Positions 30,931 to 44,604 are shown, numbered from the stretch's first letter. The stretch: 64,000 nucleotides of DNA from Diphasiastrum complanatum (GCA_029204225.1 CM055093.1:2706887-2770886); one strand, 5' to 3'. Numbers and translations are program-made. Notes: generated by a model from the sequence alone, not told the origin.

Positions 30931-32084
30931 ATGGATCAACCTGAAGGCTTTGTAGCGAAAGGACATGATAATGAAGTATGTTGCTTGAAGAAAGCACTTT
31001 ATGGTCTTAAACAGGCACCACGTGCGTGGTATAGTAGGATTGATGCCTACTTTCATTCTAAGGGGATGGTGAGAACACATTCTGATCCAAATCTTTATGT
31101 CTTATGCTTTGATGGTATGGTTGCTTTGACATGCTCTTTATGTTGATGACTTGATTATCACGGGAAATAATCAAGAGATAATAGACATGATCAAGAAAGA
31201 TCGCATGGAACAATTCCAGATGACAGACCTCAGCCTAATGCATGATTGCCTTGGAGTGGAGGTGTGAAAAAAGGACACAAAGTGGGTCTAACACAGGTGA
31301 AGTATGTCAAAGAGTTGTTGCATGGGTTCAGGTTGCAGGATTGCAAGCCAGTGAACACTCCTATTGAACCAGGTAAAAAGCTTTCTAAGCTTGATGAGTC
31401 ACAGTCGTTGTATAGGCAATTAGTAGGGAGCTTGATTTACCTTACCACAACTAGACCAATTATATATGCTATGTTGTTGGTATTGTAAGTCAGTTTATAG
31501 TAGCACCTACGGAAACCCATTGGAAGGTAGTTAAGCGCATTTTGCGTTATGTCAAAGGCACTTTCGATTATGGCTTGGTGTACAGGAAGCATGAGAGTTT
31601 ACCTGAGTTATGTGGCTATGTGGATGTGGATTGGGGAGGTGACTATGATGATCATAGATCCACCACAGGGTATCTATTCCAGCTTTGTGGCAGTTGCTTT
31701 TCCTGGTCTAGTAAAAAACAAAGTACAGTTGTTTTATCTACAACAGAAGTAGAGTATAAGGCAATGTGTAGCACAGCACAAGAAGCAATATGGTTGATAC
31801 AGATCTTGGATAAAGTTGGCATGAAATAGGAAAATCTCACGACTATACATAGTGACAGTCAGAGTGGCATTCAGCTAGCAAAGAATCCAGTGTTCCATGC
31901 AAGAACCAAACACATTGAGATTCAGTATCACTTTATACGTGAGAGGCTGTTGAGTCATGAAATTCATGTTGTTTATTGTAGTACGGACGAAGAACTAGCT
32001 AACATTTTCACTAAGCCACTTATTAGAGAAAAGTTTGATAAGTTTAGATCAAAGCTTTTTGTACTTAAAGTTTTTTTACTTTAA
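30931..32084 (+). pseudogene. Ty1/copia reverse transcriptase C-half and RNase H
   Basis: RT motifs: MDQPEGFVAKGHDNEVCCLK, KALYGLKQAPRAWYSRID, then after a frameshift LYVDDLIITGNNQEI (catalytic YVDD), QMTDLSLMHDCLGVEV. Thumb and RNase H: YRQLVGSLIYLTTTRP, RYVKGTFDYGLVYR, GYVDVDWGGDYDDHRSTTGY, FSWSSKKQSTVVLSTTEVEY, and HARTKHIEIQYHFIRE ... NIFTKPLIREKFDKFRS. Frameshifts near 31130 and 31490 and stops at 31267 and 31829 disable it. Upstream Gag, protease and integrase are missing. Confidence 0.9.
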
Positions 32085-32132
32085 AGCTATGTATACGACT
32101 GTATAGAAAGTAGACTCTACTTTAAGGGAGAG

Positions 32133-32411
32133 AGTTAGAATTAAAGTAGAATTATTGTGTTACTATACTATGGGTCCTATCAGTAGATAAGGATTAGTTG
32201 GCCTCGCCACCACGAGGCGAGTCGATGGGACACGCATCCCGTCAACGGCAACCTGGGCCATGCATGGGTTGCCTGAGCGAAGAACTATATGTACAATGTA
32301 TTTTCATTTTGAGAAATACAGTTTGCTACGTGAGCTTGGTGTGGAGAGTGTTTTTCAGTCTGTGTTACTGTGTAGCATGATCTGTGTTCCTGTTCGAAAC
32401 AAATTCTAAGT
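32133..32411 (+). repeat. Copia 3' LTR, ~280 bp
   Basis: It follows a polypurine tract (TTTAAGGGAGAGAG). Its ends (TTAGAATT at the start, AATTCTAA at the finish) are inverted copies, although the outermost TG and CA have mutated. No 5' partner LTR is in the window. Confidence 0.75.
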
Positions 32412-35400
32412 ATCTTGTGATGTTAAAAATATTTCTCTATGACTCTTAGGGATAATACTTATCATTCAAATTTCCAAAGTATTAATATTTTGAATTTGCA
32501 AGTCTTTAATGGAAACTCGTTTGATCACTATTATTTTTCAAATAGCATGCTCTTATATTGTAATTCTTTGCTAAATACTTCTCACTTGCCTTATATAAAA
32601 AAGAAGACCTCTATCCAATGGAATTTTGAGCTAGTACTTTTCATTGAGTGTGGTTTAAAATGTTGCATGTTATGTGTCTTCAAGAAAATCTTTATGTGAG
32701 ATAGTTCTAATGTTATTGAGTGTTATCATATTTGTTGTGCTTGAAACAATATTTGGGTAAAACATGTGATGTGGTTTGAAGTAGTGCTTAATGTTAGTGA
32801 GTCATCATATTACGACTATTGAATTCCATGTTGTTCCAAAATGAGTTTTCATCCAAAACATGTGGGTATGTTTATTTCCAAGTCTTTTGATAGTTCCTAA
32901 AAAGCAACTAAAAAAAAGTTGTTTCTTTGACTATAATCTATTATCTATGGAGATTTATTATGTCACAATCAAGATTTAAAAAATCATACGTCCCACATGA
33001 GATATGTGTCGCGCTATTTACAACTTTAAAAAGTGTGTTTATTGGAATCTTTTAAGGTACTACATTGCTCCATAACTAGATGAGTGGTCTCCATAAAGCC
33101 TTACCTAGAATAAAAATTATAAAGAAAGCATTATTGCCCAAAGTGCAATTTGACAATCACTTTTTGACCTGAAAATTTGAAGTTGATTACATCTTGTGTC
33201 CATGAATGGGGACATTGCATTTATCATCCGTTGTTATATGGATGTTCATCTACTTGTCATTGGCCTTAACTTTTTTGTAAGTACTTCAAGTAATTATAAA
33301 AATTCATCGGGAGCTTACAAAATCTTGTACATGTTCAAAGATCCTTTCAAGACCCAAAAAAGGATTGCACCAACATGGAGGTGACTAGGTTTTAGCTCAT
33401 GGTCATATATTGTTTCTTTTTATTGGCCCTAGAGTTAATCCTATGTAGTTTATCATATTGAACATACATGCCTTGTGTAAAAACATGATCTACTTCTTGA
33501 TGATAGATAAGAAACAAAAATGATACTTTATATTGAAACAATCTTGATAAAGCACAAAATTTGAGCTACTATAGAATTCCTCTATTATTGTGCATATTGC
33601 TCAATAAATCTACTTCATCCTTGTGTCATTCTACAAGTATTCCTATGAGGATGTCTTGTGATGTTCATTCATAAGCATAATAATGTTCTATATTAATATC
33701 AAATTTCTATGATATTACGGTGTTGCATGTTAATTGGAGAATGTCCTCTTTGCAAATATCAACATTCGACATAGATTATTAAGTATTAATAAGCCACCTT
33801 TTACGAGATCCCAATGTTGATCACATAAATATTCGTAGATTCAAAGGTTATTAAAAAACAATGTCATATCAATATTAATTGAATTGCCTTGTTTCTTAGA
33901 TATTTTGATAGTAAGAACAAACTTTTATTGTCAGTGATTCACTACAAGTTTTAAAGAGTACTATAAAACATGCTACAACATGTCCCTTCCCTACCTACAT
34001 ATAATTTTGCAAAAAAAATATGTTCCATAATGAACATATTCATGTAGAGTTTATATATATGCTAACCACAATTCTCATTTTCATCTATTTACTAGGCAAA
34101 TTGTCCATCTGAAAATTAATATTTTTTGTTTTAGTTTGATAACCACCAAATGGTAGATAAATAACCATTGTACAATAACTAGAGCTCTAACAACTCCTGA
34201 AAACTTCAATGTAGACATCAAGTTCATGTACTTCAGTCCACCTATATAAATGCATGTTAATAGTCCACCTTATGGAAACAATTTTGTAGATAGTTTCGGG
34301 CAAATTTTTGACATCCTAAGACTAGACACTCATGGTGATGAACCCTCATAGAAAAAATAAGTAGCCATCTATGTTAAATATGAGTATGTCCTTACACTGT
34401 AAAACTTTCACTAAAACATTGGAATGCCAAAATTTGATTAAACTAAAGTCAAGTTTTCGATGTCATTCACTATGGTTAGATATAAGAAGGATGTGTTGAA
34501 GCAACATCCTTATGCTACTAATGGGGCACCCTCATAGTGGTGATCACAATTTAAAATGGTGTCACCTTTGATGGTTTGAAACATTGCACTACTTGTTAAG
34601 ATTATGTACTTGTGACCATGATGATCATTTTTGTGTGGAGATAATTGCACTACTTTTTCAAAGAATTGTGGTGCTCTATAGACCCCAAACAAATTTAGTA
34701 CTTTAGGGTCTTAACTGTGTGAATTCTAACAAAATAACACACATTAACTTGACTATTTGGGGCCTAGTTAATCTGGGTTATTGGGCTATTAGAACCAGCA
34801 AACCATGTGCCCCTATACCAAAATTTCATCAAATATGTCTTTTGCATTTGTTCCCCCTTTTTTTAGAAGTAGAGTTGAATATGTTTTGTACCCCAACTTC
34901 TATGTCAAAATCAAATAACTAATCATGCATAATTGACAATTATATTCAAGTTTTATTACAAGGCACCTATTTAGAAATGTCATTGATATGAATCGAATCA
35001 TTGCATATTGTTTGTTTTACCATGTGGCTTGATGTGACTTTTTAGAAGGATCTTATTTGAGCTTCCATTAAATAATCTATACTGAAATTTAGATCTCAAA
35101 CCAATCAAGAGAAATAAAGCATTCAATTCGTAAAATTGCACATACGCAACACAAGATTATAAAAAAAGTGCATATTTAATACGAGATAAAGAAGTACAAA
35201 CCTAACATGGCATCAAATAAATCATTAGAAGATATTTTTTCACAAGTAGTCTTATGATGCTAAGTTATCTAGTAGGTTGTGGCTACAAATAGAATCATCA
35301 CATTTTCCAATATAGTGATAATGGTCATCCATGATTTGTTTTAAATACTACTTGCCAGTTTTTTTATATTAGTACAAGATTTTTATGGATTCCAAGCATG

Positions 35401-36100
35401 ATTTTCTAAAAACATGTCGAGCAGTTAGGCAAGTGGAAAGAACAATCATGCAAAAGAACCATTATATTGACAACTTGAGATAATACCTAGTAAAGAAGTA
35501 TATGAGGTGAGAAATACTCCATGAATATACATGATGTGGTTGTAGGAGAACAAGTTCATCAAGTGCTACAATTTTTGTCACTCTCTTGAGATACTTTAGG
35601 ATTGTAGAAATTCTAAATCATGCTACATGACATATGTATCCAGTTTTACCAATATGCTTATGACATGAACTTGGATTTACAAAATAATCCCATCACTTTG
35701 TCATTGTCAAAACTTGACACAAAACTATCATACAACCTCTTCATTTTCATGTCAAAAGATGCCAGTATGCAAAGGTAGATCTTTGCTACAATGTGCCTTT
35801 GATCAGCTATCTCTAATAACACAAAATGTGCTCAATGGATCTAATGTGTCACAAGTAACATGGATAGATTAAGAATATTGATCTAATATTTGTTTTTTGT
35901 TATAAAATCAACTAATAGTGCCTACAACGTATTATGCTTACAAATTTACTTCTATTGAAAAAAAATACTCTTATGGACTTAAACCATGTATGCTTATGAA
36001 TTTGTTATTTCTAACATATCTTATAAATATTTAACTAGGTGTGAAGTTTGAAGAATATAGAAACCAACATGATGGAAATTGTGGATTCTTGTTTTGACAC
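32412..36100. other. Gene-free AT-rich stretch
   Basis: About 3.7 kb with dense stops in all frames. No element ends, RNA genes or tandem arrays were recognised. The few open frames (for example 33196-33384, 34510-34692) are short and without motifs. Confidence 0.65.
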
Positions 36101-36119
36101 CTCAACTTGACAAATTGCT

Positions 36120-39100
36120 AGCGCAAGAAGTGTTGCTTCAACATCATTGAATCATGCTGCAACTGCTGGGTATCAACGCTTCCTTAATAGATTGAGAAGC
36201 AACAATGTATTCTGCTTTTGTAGAAGAAAGTGCGATAGAGGTTTGCTTACGACTCTTCCATGAGATAGGACCGTCGTTGAAGAAGAATGTAATTGTCTAC
36301 ATCTCCTCCCCAGCTTGCATCAGAATATCCACTAAGCTGATGAAGATTGGCATTGTTGAATTCTCCGTAGCATATGCATTGGTCCATGGTAGCTCTCTGG
36401 TCTTGTACAGACCATTGCGTACATGAGAGATCCAAGTATCGATCGATAATGATACTCTCTCATCTGCTCCTCTTCCTGCTTGGTCTGGGGACATTGGTCC
36501 TTTGACAAATATAGGCCTGGATCCATCGGTGAGTGAGCTAATTTACAATTCATTAGATTGTATTTGTTAAGAACATTGTGAAGATAGCTTTTTTGAGTGA
36601 TGTAAATCAGTCGTCTTGCTCTGTCTCTATGGATTTGAATGCCAAGACAGAAGTGAGCTTCACCCAGATCAGTCATGTTGAACTCTGAAAACAGTATTTG
36701 CTTAGAATCCTTGACCAAATTGGTATTGTTGCTGAAAAACAACGTATCATCCACGTATAGGGTGATGATAATGAAGGATTGTTGCACTGACTTGGAATAG
36801 ACATTGCAATCAACAGTGCTTGGTTTGAATCCTTGTTCGATGAGGAATGTGTTGATCCTCTGAAACCAAGCTCTAGCAGACTGTTTCAAGCCGTAACGTG
36901 CTTTGTGGAGTTTACAGACATGATTCTTCATACCTTCCAGAATGTATCCTTCATGCTAGATCATGTAGATGTCTTCTTGTATAACTCCATTCAGATAGGC
37001 TGTTTGCACATCGAGTTGATGTACTTCGAGGTCGGCAGCTGCAACATAAGACAGGAGCGGTCGGATCGATGAATGTTTGACTACTGGACTAAAAGTCTTG
37101 CTATAGTCAGCTTTGGAGATCTGAGTGAATCCTCGTGCTACCAGTCTTTCCTTCCTTCGATCAATTGGTTCGTTGGCATTGTATTTGATCGTAAAGATCC
37201 ATTTGCAATCGATGATATTGTGGCAATAGGAGCTTCGACTAGTGACCACGTCTGGTTCTTGATCAGAGAGGAATACTCTCTATCCATCGCTTCTCTCCAG
37301 ATATCAGAGTCTGGTTGGCTTAGTACCTCTTCGACTGTCGTTGGTTCCCGTATGAAGAGACACGCAGACTCAGGAGTATACCTTGTGGGTTGTGTGCGCA
37401 CTCGGCTTGATCTTCTGGGAGGATTCGACTGATGAACCGATCTTGGGACTTGTTGCTGGTTTACAACAGCATCTTCGTCTGATTCGTTGTCTAGAAGTGG
37501 GTCGACAATGGGCACGCCTAAGCCAAAAGCTCGGGCAGTCATGTCAATGGCAGGTGATGAAGATTCTCTTGGAGTAATATCCTTGCCTTTGATGTCGATG
37601 AACTAATCCTCGATAAAGACTGTATCCTGGCTATACAAGATTTGCTGGGTATCAGGATCATATAGCTTGTATATATTATCAGATGAAGTATATCCGATCA
37701 GGATGGTTTTGAGACCTTGGAAGTCCAATTTCTTCCTTGTGTCTTTTGGGATCTGCGCGTAGCCAACGCATCCAAACACTCTTAGGTTCTTCACAGAAGG
37801 CTTAGAGCCTGTCCACACCTTGTGGGGTGTCTTGCTTGAGAGGGCCTTGGTCGAACATCTGTTCATAAGCTATAGTGGAGACAGCTTCGGCCCAGAATCT
37901 CTTGGGCAGCAATGCATGGGCTAGCATACATTTGGCTTATTCAACCAGGGTACGGTTCTTCCTCTTGGCTAAACCATTAGACTGAGGACTGTAGGGAGTA
38001 ATGAATTGCTGCTCAATGCCTTGGCTTTGGCAGTACTCCTTAAACTCTGTAGATATGTATTCTCCACCATTGTCTGACCTTAGAGCCTTGATCGTCCGTC
38101 CAGTCTCCTTTTTTGCTTGCTCCTTGAAGATTCTGAAGTAGTTGAAGATTTCAGATTTCTTCTTTATAAAATACACCGTAGTCCTTCTAGAAAATTTATC
38201 AACAAAAGTTATAAAATACTTGGCATCCTTCAGCGAAGGATTTTTCATCGGGCCACAAATGTCTAAATGTACAATTTCTAACAATCTTCTAGAAATATGT
38301 TGATGGCTTGATCTAAATGGTTTTCTAGTCTGTTTACCAACTAGACAGTCTTGACAGACATGTAACTCGACTTTATCACGAGGATAGTCGAGATCAAGAA
38401 CAGTAGATTGTCTAGACATTTGTTATATAGCAGCATGATTCAAGTGACCAAGTCTATAATGCCAAAGTAAATTTTTATTTGCATGAATAGATGTACTGAG
38501 CGCCTGACTAGAGGTAGAAAAGCAATGACTTAGTTTATACAAGTATCCATGTCTCTTTCCGAGTGCTAGAATCTTGTCTGTCCTATCAACTACTTTGCAT
38601 TGATCACATTCGAATTCTACTCTATGTCCTAGATCCGTGATTTTGCTTATAGAGAGCAGATTTGTAGATAAGTTTGGTACATACAGGACTTTAGAAAGTA
38701 GTTTAGACTGATCATTCGCAAAGCTTAATCTTACAGTACCTTCACCTTCAATAGCTTGTGTGTTATTGAAACCAAGGTGAACATATTCTTGGGTACTGTA
38801 AGGTGTATAGGACTCAAAACAGCCAATGAGGCTGGTCATGTGCTGAGTGGCCCTGGAATCCAGGAACCAAGAGCTATCGCTGGATGGTCCTTGGTGGCTG
38901 GTCATGAAGGCATCATGATCCGCTTCTTGAATAGGCTGTGGAGCTTCTGCAGCTGCATTTGCCACTTGATTCGACTACCCCTTGTTGTTGTTCTTTGCTT
39001 GCAATATCCGGCAGTCTTGAATTTCGTGGTTGTTTCGCTTGCAGTATCTGCAGAATAGCTTCTTCTTCGTCAGCGGATTCGACTGTTCTTTGTGATGTGC

Positions 39101-39644
39101 TAGTTTTTGGTCTGGCTTTGATTGCTTTGGGCCTTTCTTCTTCTTCTGCTTAGCCGTGCTCTTGTTGGTGTATAAGGCATGAGAATCAGCTAAAGAACTT
39201 GAGGCTTCATTCCTCTGCATGTCTTCCTGCAATAACATAGTAATGACTCTCAAAAGAATCAATTCTGGATGTGTCGTGATGATCTCACCCAGCTGTCGTA
39301 TGAGCTTGGCAAGCTTGTAAGCAGTTGCATCACTGCATCTTGATCGTCTATGACAGATCCGACAACGGCCATTTGCTTCAGCAGGTTCTTGAATTGGTTG
39401 ATGTGATTCTGTAGGGATCATCGTTCGCCATCTTGAGGGAGTAAAATTTCTTCCTGAGATGTAGCTTGGAAGCTATATCTCGCACTTCGTATAGTGCGCT
39501 CAAGATGCCCCAGACTTCTTTCGATGTCTGAGTCTCGGACACATGGCTGATCTGGGTACCCGAAATGTTAAGGATGATCAGCACGAAAGCCTTTCCATAT
39601 TTGTTCTCACATCTGTTGCTAGATTTCATAGGGTGGATCAACAT
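36120..39644 (-). pseudogene. Ty1/copia Gag-pol, near full length, decayed
   Basis: From 39644 leftward: Gag (TSKEVWGILSALYEVRDIAS, LRKKFYSLKMANDDP), zinc knuckle FCRYCKRNNHEIQDC, protease whose active site reads FLDSRATQHM instead of LDSGATQHM, pre-integrase (LLWHYRLGHLNHAAI, CQDCLVGKQTRKPF), and integrase with HLDICGPM and LRSDNGGEY kept but NGLAKRKNRTLVE in place of VAERKNR, so the catalytic Glu is Lys. RT has LDVQTAYLNGVIQEDIYM, ARYGLKQSARAWFQRIN and ITLYVDDTLFFSN. RNase H is visible as GYSDASWGGDV, then WKSRKQTSIALSSTKAEYI, fading out near 36120. Frameshifts and stops occur throughout. No LTRs are present on either side. Confidence 0.9.
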
Positions 39645-39715
39645 CTGTGTTAGATCCTAGATTGAGATAGCAAGCAACATCCTTTCAACTCCATTTTTTT
39701 TTATCATTACTAGAA

Positions 39716-40692
39716 TTTCTCAACACTTCAAGAAGGACAAAGCCAAAGAAGGTGGTGAGGATCAGTCCTCACAAGGTGCAACATCTAGTGGCAAGAAGAA
39801 GCTGTCAAAGATCAAGTGTTTTTTCTGTGGAAAGAAAGGACATTATGCATCAAACTGTTTCAAGAAGAAGAACCAATCTAAGCAAGCTAACCTCACTAAT
39901 GAGGATGAGTGTGAGGGTGTAGAGAGTGAAAGAGAGGATTCATTAATGATATCTATTTTTTCATCTTTCCCTTTTAGGAATGAAGAAGTCTGGTGGATAG
40001 ATAGTGGGGCTAGTTCCCACATGTCTAGTTCTAGGAACTCTTTCACTAATCTCATGCCATATTTAGGTGCAAAAAGGTCAATCTATACTGCTAATGATGT
40101 AGAGTGTAGAATTGAAGGAATAGGTAGTATTCCATTACATGCATCATCATCAAAATCTTTTTGCTTACATGATGTACTGTATGTACCTAGATTGACTAAG
40201 AATCTCATTAGTGTAGGACAGTTGTTTGATAGTGGATTGGATGTCAAGTTTCAAGTTGACAAGTGTATAATCTCAAGAGAAAATGAAGTTATTGCTAGAG
40301 GATCTAGAATTGGTAAGCTGTACAAACTAGATTCTAGGGAGAGTGCTAACATTTCAGATATTGCTTATGAGACCAAGGTTCTACATGAAGATCTGTGGCA
40401 TAAGAGATTGGGTCATCCCAATTTCAAAGCCATGCAATCTACGGTCAAAGAAGGAAAAGTTGTTGGTCTACCAAAGACACTGTCAAAGGAGCTTCTACCT
40501 TGTGAAGCTTGTGTGCTGGCAAAGTCACACAAAAGGCCTTTTCCTAGATCAAGTATCAAGACAAAGCAACCATTTGAACTTGTACACTCAGATGTTCATT
40601 TCTCATCAACTAAGAGCAAAGGAGGAGCCAACTGCTTTGTCTCTTTTGTAGATGATCATACAAGTCCACATTCTTTGGACTCAACATTCTGA
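39716..40692 (+). pseudogene. Ty1/copia Gag end-protease-integrase start
   Basis: A zinc knuckle (CFFCGKKGHYASNC) at about 39820 leads in one open frame (with ATG at 39946) to protease WWIDSGASSHMSSSRNSFTN with catalytic Asp intact, LHDVLYVPRLTKNLISVGQL, the pre-integrase domain (LWHKRLGHPNF, CEACVLAKSHKRPF) and the integrase start LVHSDVHFSSTKSKG ... FVSFVDDHT. The frame stays open for 249 codons and then fuses head-to-head with a - strand integrase remnant at 40692. Gag N-terminus and everything after the first integrase Asp residues are missing. Confidence 0.9.
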
Positions 40693-41069
40693 TTTGATGC
40701 TTGTCCTCGATCTCCCTCTTGAATTGGCAACACTGTGAAAATCTCATGGTGTTTTTCATCCTTCAGTCCAAGGAATCTGGACTTCACATCTCTACTAGAC
40801 ACGACTTTCTTCGTGGTTGGATTGTAGAGTTTGTACATTGTATCCCACCATGATTGTTTGCTTTGATTTTTCATCGAGCTTGCTTCTTTTTTCTTTTGGA
40901 ATGTGCTTGTATGTTGCACATCCAAACACACACAAGTATGACAGATCAAGCTTTCTGCCTATCCACATTCCGTACGGTGTCTTGTTGACCAGGGCTGTCG
41001 TTGTTGATTTGTTCTGCAGGTGTACTACTGCAGCTATTGCCTCAGCCCATAATTGACTTGGCAATTGAG
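40693..41069 (-). pseudogene. Ty1/copia integrase C-terminus (right part of split gene)
   Basis: The - strand reads LPSQLWAEAIAAVVHLQNKS, LVNKTPYGMWIGRKLDL, VFGCATYKHIPKEKRSKLD, then after a shift TMYKLYNPTTKKVVSSRDV, the integrase end and the chromodomain-like linker of copia. It continues the integrase core at 46126-45841: removing the inserted element and one TTGAG copy joins AKCMMAQAQ to LPSQLWAEA in frame. It ends at the fusion point with the + strand copia fragment. Confidence 0.85.
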
Positions 41070-42277
41070 TGTAGCGCAGGCATCCCAAAGGGAGCCGGAA
41101 ACCACGACTTAGCTTCTCAGCCTTCAACTCTTGCCATACAAACCCACTTGACATACAAGCAGCCAACTCGCCAACAACAATCAGACTTAACCAATTTGAA
41201 GTTCCGAAAACCAGCATTGAGATCCAACCTGGCGCCATGCCAGATCGTGGGTCCCGATGTGGGTGACTTCCCTCCAAGCAAGCCGCCCGACATACATCAA
41301 ACTTAACCAACTCGAAGCTTCGTTACAAATGAGTAACATCCATTCCAAGCAAGCGGTCTGACTTACATCAGACTTAACCAGTTAAAAGCTTCGTCACGAG
41401 CGCTGGAAGCCAACCTGGCGCCACGCCAGACTGGACAGCCATAAACATGTACCTTCCACCCAAGCAAGCCATCCAACTCAACCGACAGGTTAGAGCCCAT
41501 TCCCCAAGAGCTTAACCCATTCACGTTCATGCAAGGAACACTCAGAACCACAAGCCACAACAGATATGGAGACAACCAGTTCCTGGACCAAATGGTCCCG
41601 ACAGCATACCGCTGGCGCCACGGACCGAATGGTCCCGACGGCATACCACTGGCGTTCGGGGATACGACCCTCAGCTATGTGCTAACTTAAAAATTTTGAA
41701 GCGGCCTTACAACTGGCACTTCTACCGAACACTGAAATCCAGAAGGTAATCAGAGTTAATTTGAGAAAAATCCCACTTTATTGATAAATCTGAGAAGGTT
41801 ACATTTCAAATGTGTGACCGACCCTAGTCTCCGGGGCTCTAGCATGCCAAGGCGAGAGCCATGACAACATTCCAACAAGGGAGGCTGAGACTTGGTTGGA
41901 GCTCGTCCTGAGTCGCAACCCGCACTCCCCTATAGTATTGGTGGGATTCGGCACCCCCCGTCATACCAAGCACTCTACCCAGGCTGGTAAAGCACGTTTT
42001 TCTCTCTCTAGGATTTTCTCTTTCTAGAAAGTCATTCTCTCTCTCTAGATTTTATTGATCCCTAGGCTTCCTTTAATCATGCCTAGGTCGTGTGAGATGA
42101 TTGCACATCGATCTGAGCTCTCTGGACTTCGCTAGAACCGATCAAAGATTTTCAGCCATAGGAACTTGGCGCCAGCTAGATTCTGGTCACAGTGGCGCCG
42201 GGAGCAGTAGGGGCGCTGCTGGCGTCGGGGACAATGCTGGCACCAGAAGTAAAGCTTATGAAGATAGCTTTACAACA
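41070..42277 (-). repeat. 3' LTR of the LARD-like element, 1208 bp
   Basis: On the + strand it begins TGTAGCGCAGGCATCCC and ends GCTTTACAACA (so the element reads TGTTGTAAAGC ... GCGCTACA). It differs from the other LTR by scattered substitutions and a short indel near the GCGCCGG-rich end. Confidence 0.95.
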
Positions 42278-44604
42278 TCCACTCCACCTTTATAAAATCT
42301 GATGTCCTCATCAGATGCCAGATTAAAGTAAAGGTGTCTCCCAATTAAAATAAATATATGCATTTCAGCTACTTGGCACAGTACTCAATTTACTGGCCAC
42401 TTTTTATTAACATTGAAGCTGGCACACCACAAGTCAGAGGCTCAGCTCTTTGTACTGAAAAATTACATAATTTGAAAGTATCTCTTTGTCTGGGAAAAGC
42501 GTAGATTTTATATCGCTTACGTAAAACCCAAAAACCTTATTAATTGGTGACAGAGGCCTTTCTGTGAAGTGTTCGCCCCTGTCGCTTCTGACTTTTTGAC
42601 TTTGGAACTCCTTTGAGCTCCTGATTTGTCCTTGATGCACTTTGTGTTGAGCTCCCTGAGCTCCAGATTTGATCAGTTCCGCACAGGTATCAAGGCTCCC
42701 TGAGCCAAAGGATTTATCATTTGATTGCCCACTTTATGGTCCACTTTGTGCCTTGTTGCTTCTGCACCTTGATTTCTCTCCTTGTCCCAGCCTGATCTTG
42801 ATACTTTTCCATCTTGGCTCTTTAAAGTAGGCAAAGATTGAGTACTCCGCAATGCACCTGTCACTTAGCTTGAAGTAGCTCTTTGAATCAGCCCAAATGT
42901 AACCATTGACCTCGTGGAGAGCCAAAGGGTCGCACCAGTTTGATCCACATACGAACTACCTCTTCGCGTTTGTTTGAAGCACCATGCCATCGCGCAAAAC
43001 TTGACTTTCACAATTCCATCATTGGCCAGTTGCCTCACAGTCAAAACAAGAAGTGTACATCGAGCTTGGCTTCAAGTAGCTCTCTTTGAATCAGACACAT
43101 GCACCCAGCGTTTGCACTAGTCCGATCTCAACGCGAACTGTCCCTTAGCGTCCGTTAGAAATACCAAGTCTCTCATGCAAGACTCAACTTTCACAGTTCC
43201 TTCATTGATCAGCTGCCTTACACGTAACACAAGCCAACGTACTCATATGTTTCCTCATCATTTCTGGTCCAAAGAAAGCCTATAACAAGCTTTCCTTTCC
43301 ACAACAAAAACTTGTCAACTTATTAGGTCCAAAGTTCGCCAGTCTCCTCGTGTGAGTATGGCTAGGTCACCTTGAATTTGCCCCCATTTTGATCAACTTT
43401 CATTCAAAATTTGCCCCAAGAGAGAGGTGTGTGTGATAGTTCCCCTCCACTTATAAAATCAACTGATCGGACTTAGAGTAGAGTTCTTCAGACAAAAAGC
43501 CTTTCCAACACTTTGCTTCCCATCTGCTAGGATTATGGCTCGATCCAACTTGTTGCCAATTTCTGAAGAGGATCCTAGTCTTTCCCCTTTGAGGCAAAAA
43601 CCCAACTGATACTGGATATCACACATGCTCAATGAGTTTCAGTTCCAAAGGTGGCCGTCCCAAAATGAAGACCAACTGCTCCATAGAAGATCTCCTCTGA
43701 AATTGCCCTTTCCAACTTTTGACTTCCTGCTTGCATCTAGTGGGCATTGTCGCAAATGAAACTAACCCAAGAAACAGGCTAGCCATCCATCATTTGCAAA
43801 CATTGAGTCGTTTCGTTGCCGTTCACGTGCGAGTACTTGAACTGCAAATCCGCCCCACAGATTCTGTAGTCCTCTTTGTTTGATGGTATCAGCCTTCAAA
43901 AAAAAGGTTCCTTCTTGAGCCATCAACTCCTTGTATCACAAGCAATCATGCAAACCAAGCAAAGCACGAGTACTAAGACTCACCACGAATACATACAAGT
44001 AAGACACTCAGGCAGGTTTACTAACAAGTAACAAAGACAAGGTCCCCCTTTGAGATGGTTCTGCCAATGGATTTTTGCCTGGCCGCGCCCATACAAATCA
44101 ATCACAGAATCAGCCCACATAGGACACCCCTCCAACTATCCGTGCTTTCACCATTAAGCAGCACATTGCCTCAGTCATGCCCCACCACTTTCTGGTCGAT
44201 AGCCCTTATAGCTAAACGATCGGCAGCTATCCCGCACCGGCAGCTAACCACCCGTGCTTTACACCCGAATTCGAGCAGCATCTCTGTATCAATGGTTAAC
44301 CCGTACAGTTTGAATATGTCGCCCCGCACCCCACAAGGCACAGACCGTGCTTACACCAACCTAATGGTAGCACACTGCCTCATCTGTCCTACGTGCAGAT
44401 AGAGCCAGGCCTGAACCGCGAGAACTGACCGTGCTTACACCTCAAGGGCAGCACCTTGACTCATCAAGTCCCCCGTTCTACCGACCACCCCGACCGTGGA
44501 CGCACCCATGCTTACACTATGGGCAGCACCTTGCACAACAGTTGTCTTGATGAACCCCAAACCGTGGCCATTTCCGTGAGATCCGCATAGCTGACCGGCT
44601 AGTC
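42278..44604 (-). other. Interior of the LARD-like element, no pol
   Basis: No retroelement domain was found. A degenerate ~200-bp direct repeat (42855-43000 and 43060-43225) codes on the - strand for two similar phrases, VRQLANDGIVKVKFC and a QLINEGTVKVESC-like segment, suggesting a once-coding repeat of unknown origin. Another - strand open piece (42640-42434) includes KVFGFYVSDIKSTLFPDK. None is intact. Confidence 0.6.

Noticed and set aside
32412-36100. Search for a host gene in the largest element-free gap
   Set aside because: No frame longer than about 75 codons, no splice-connected coding character and no motifs.
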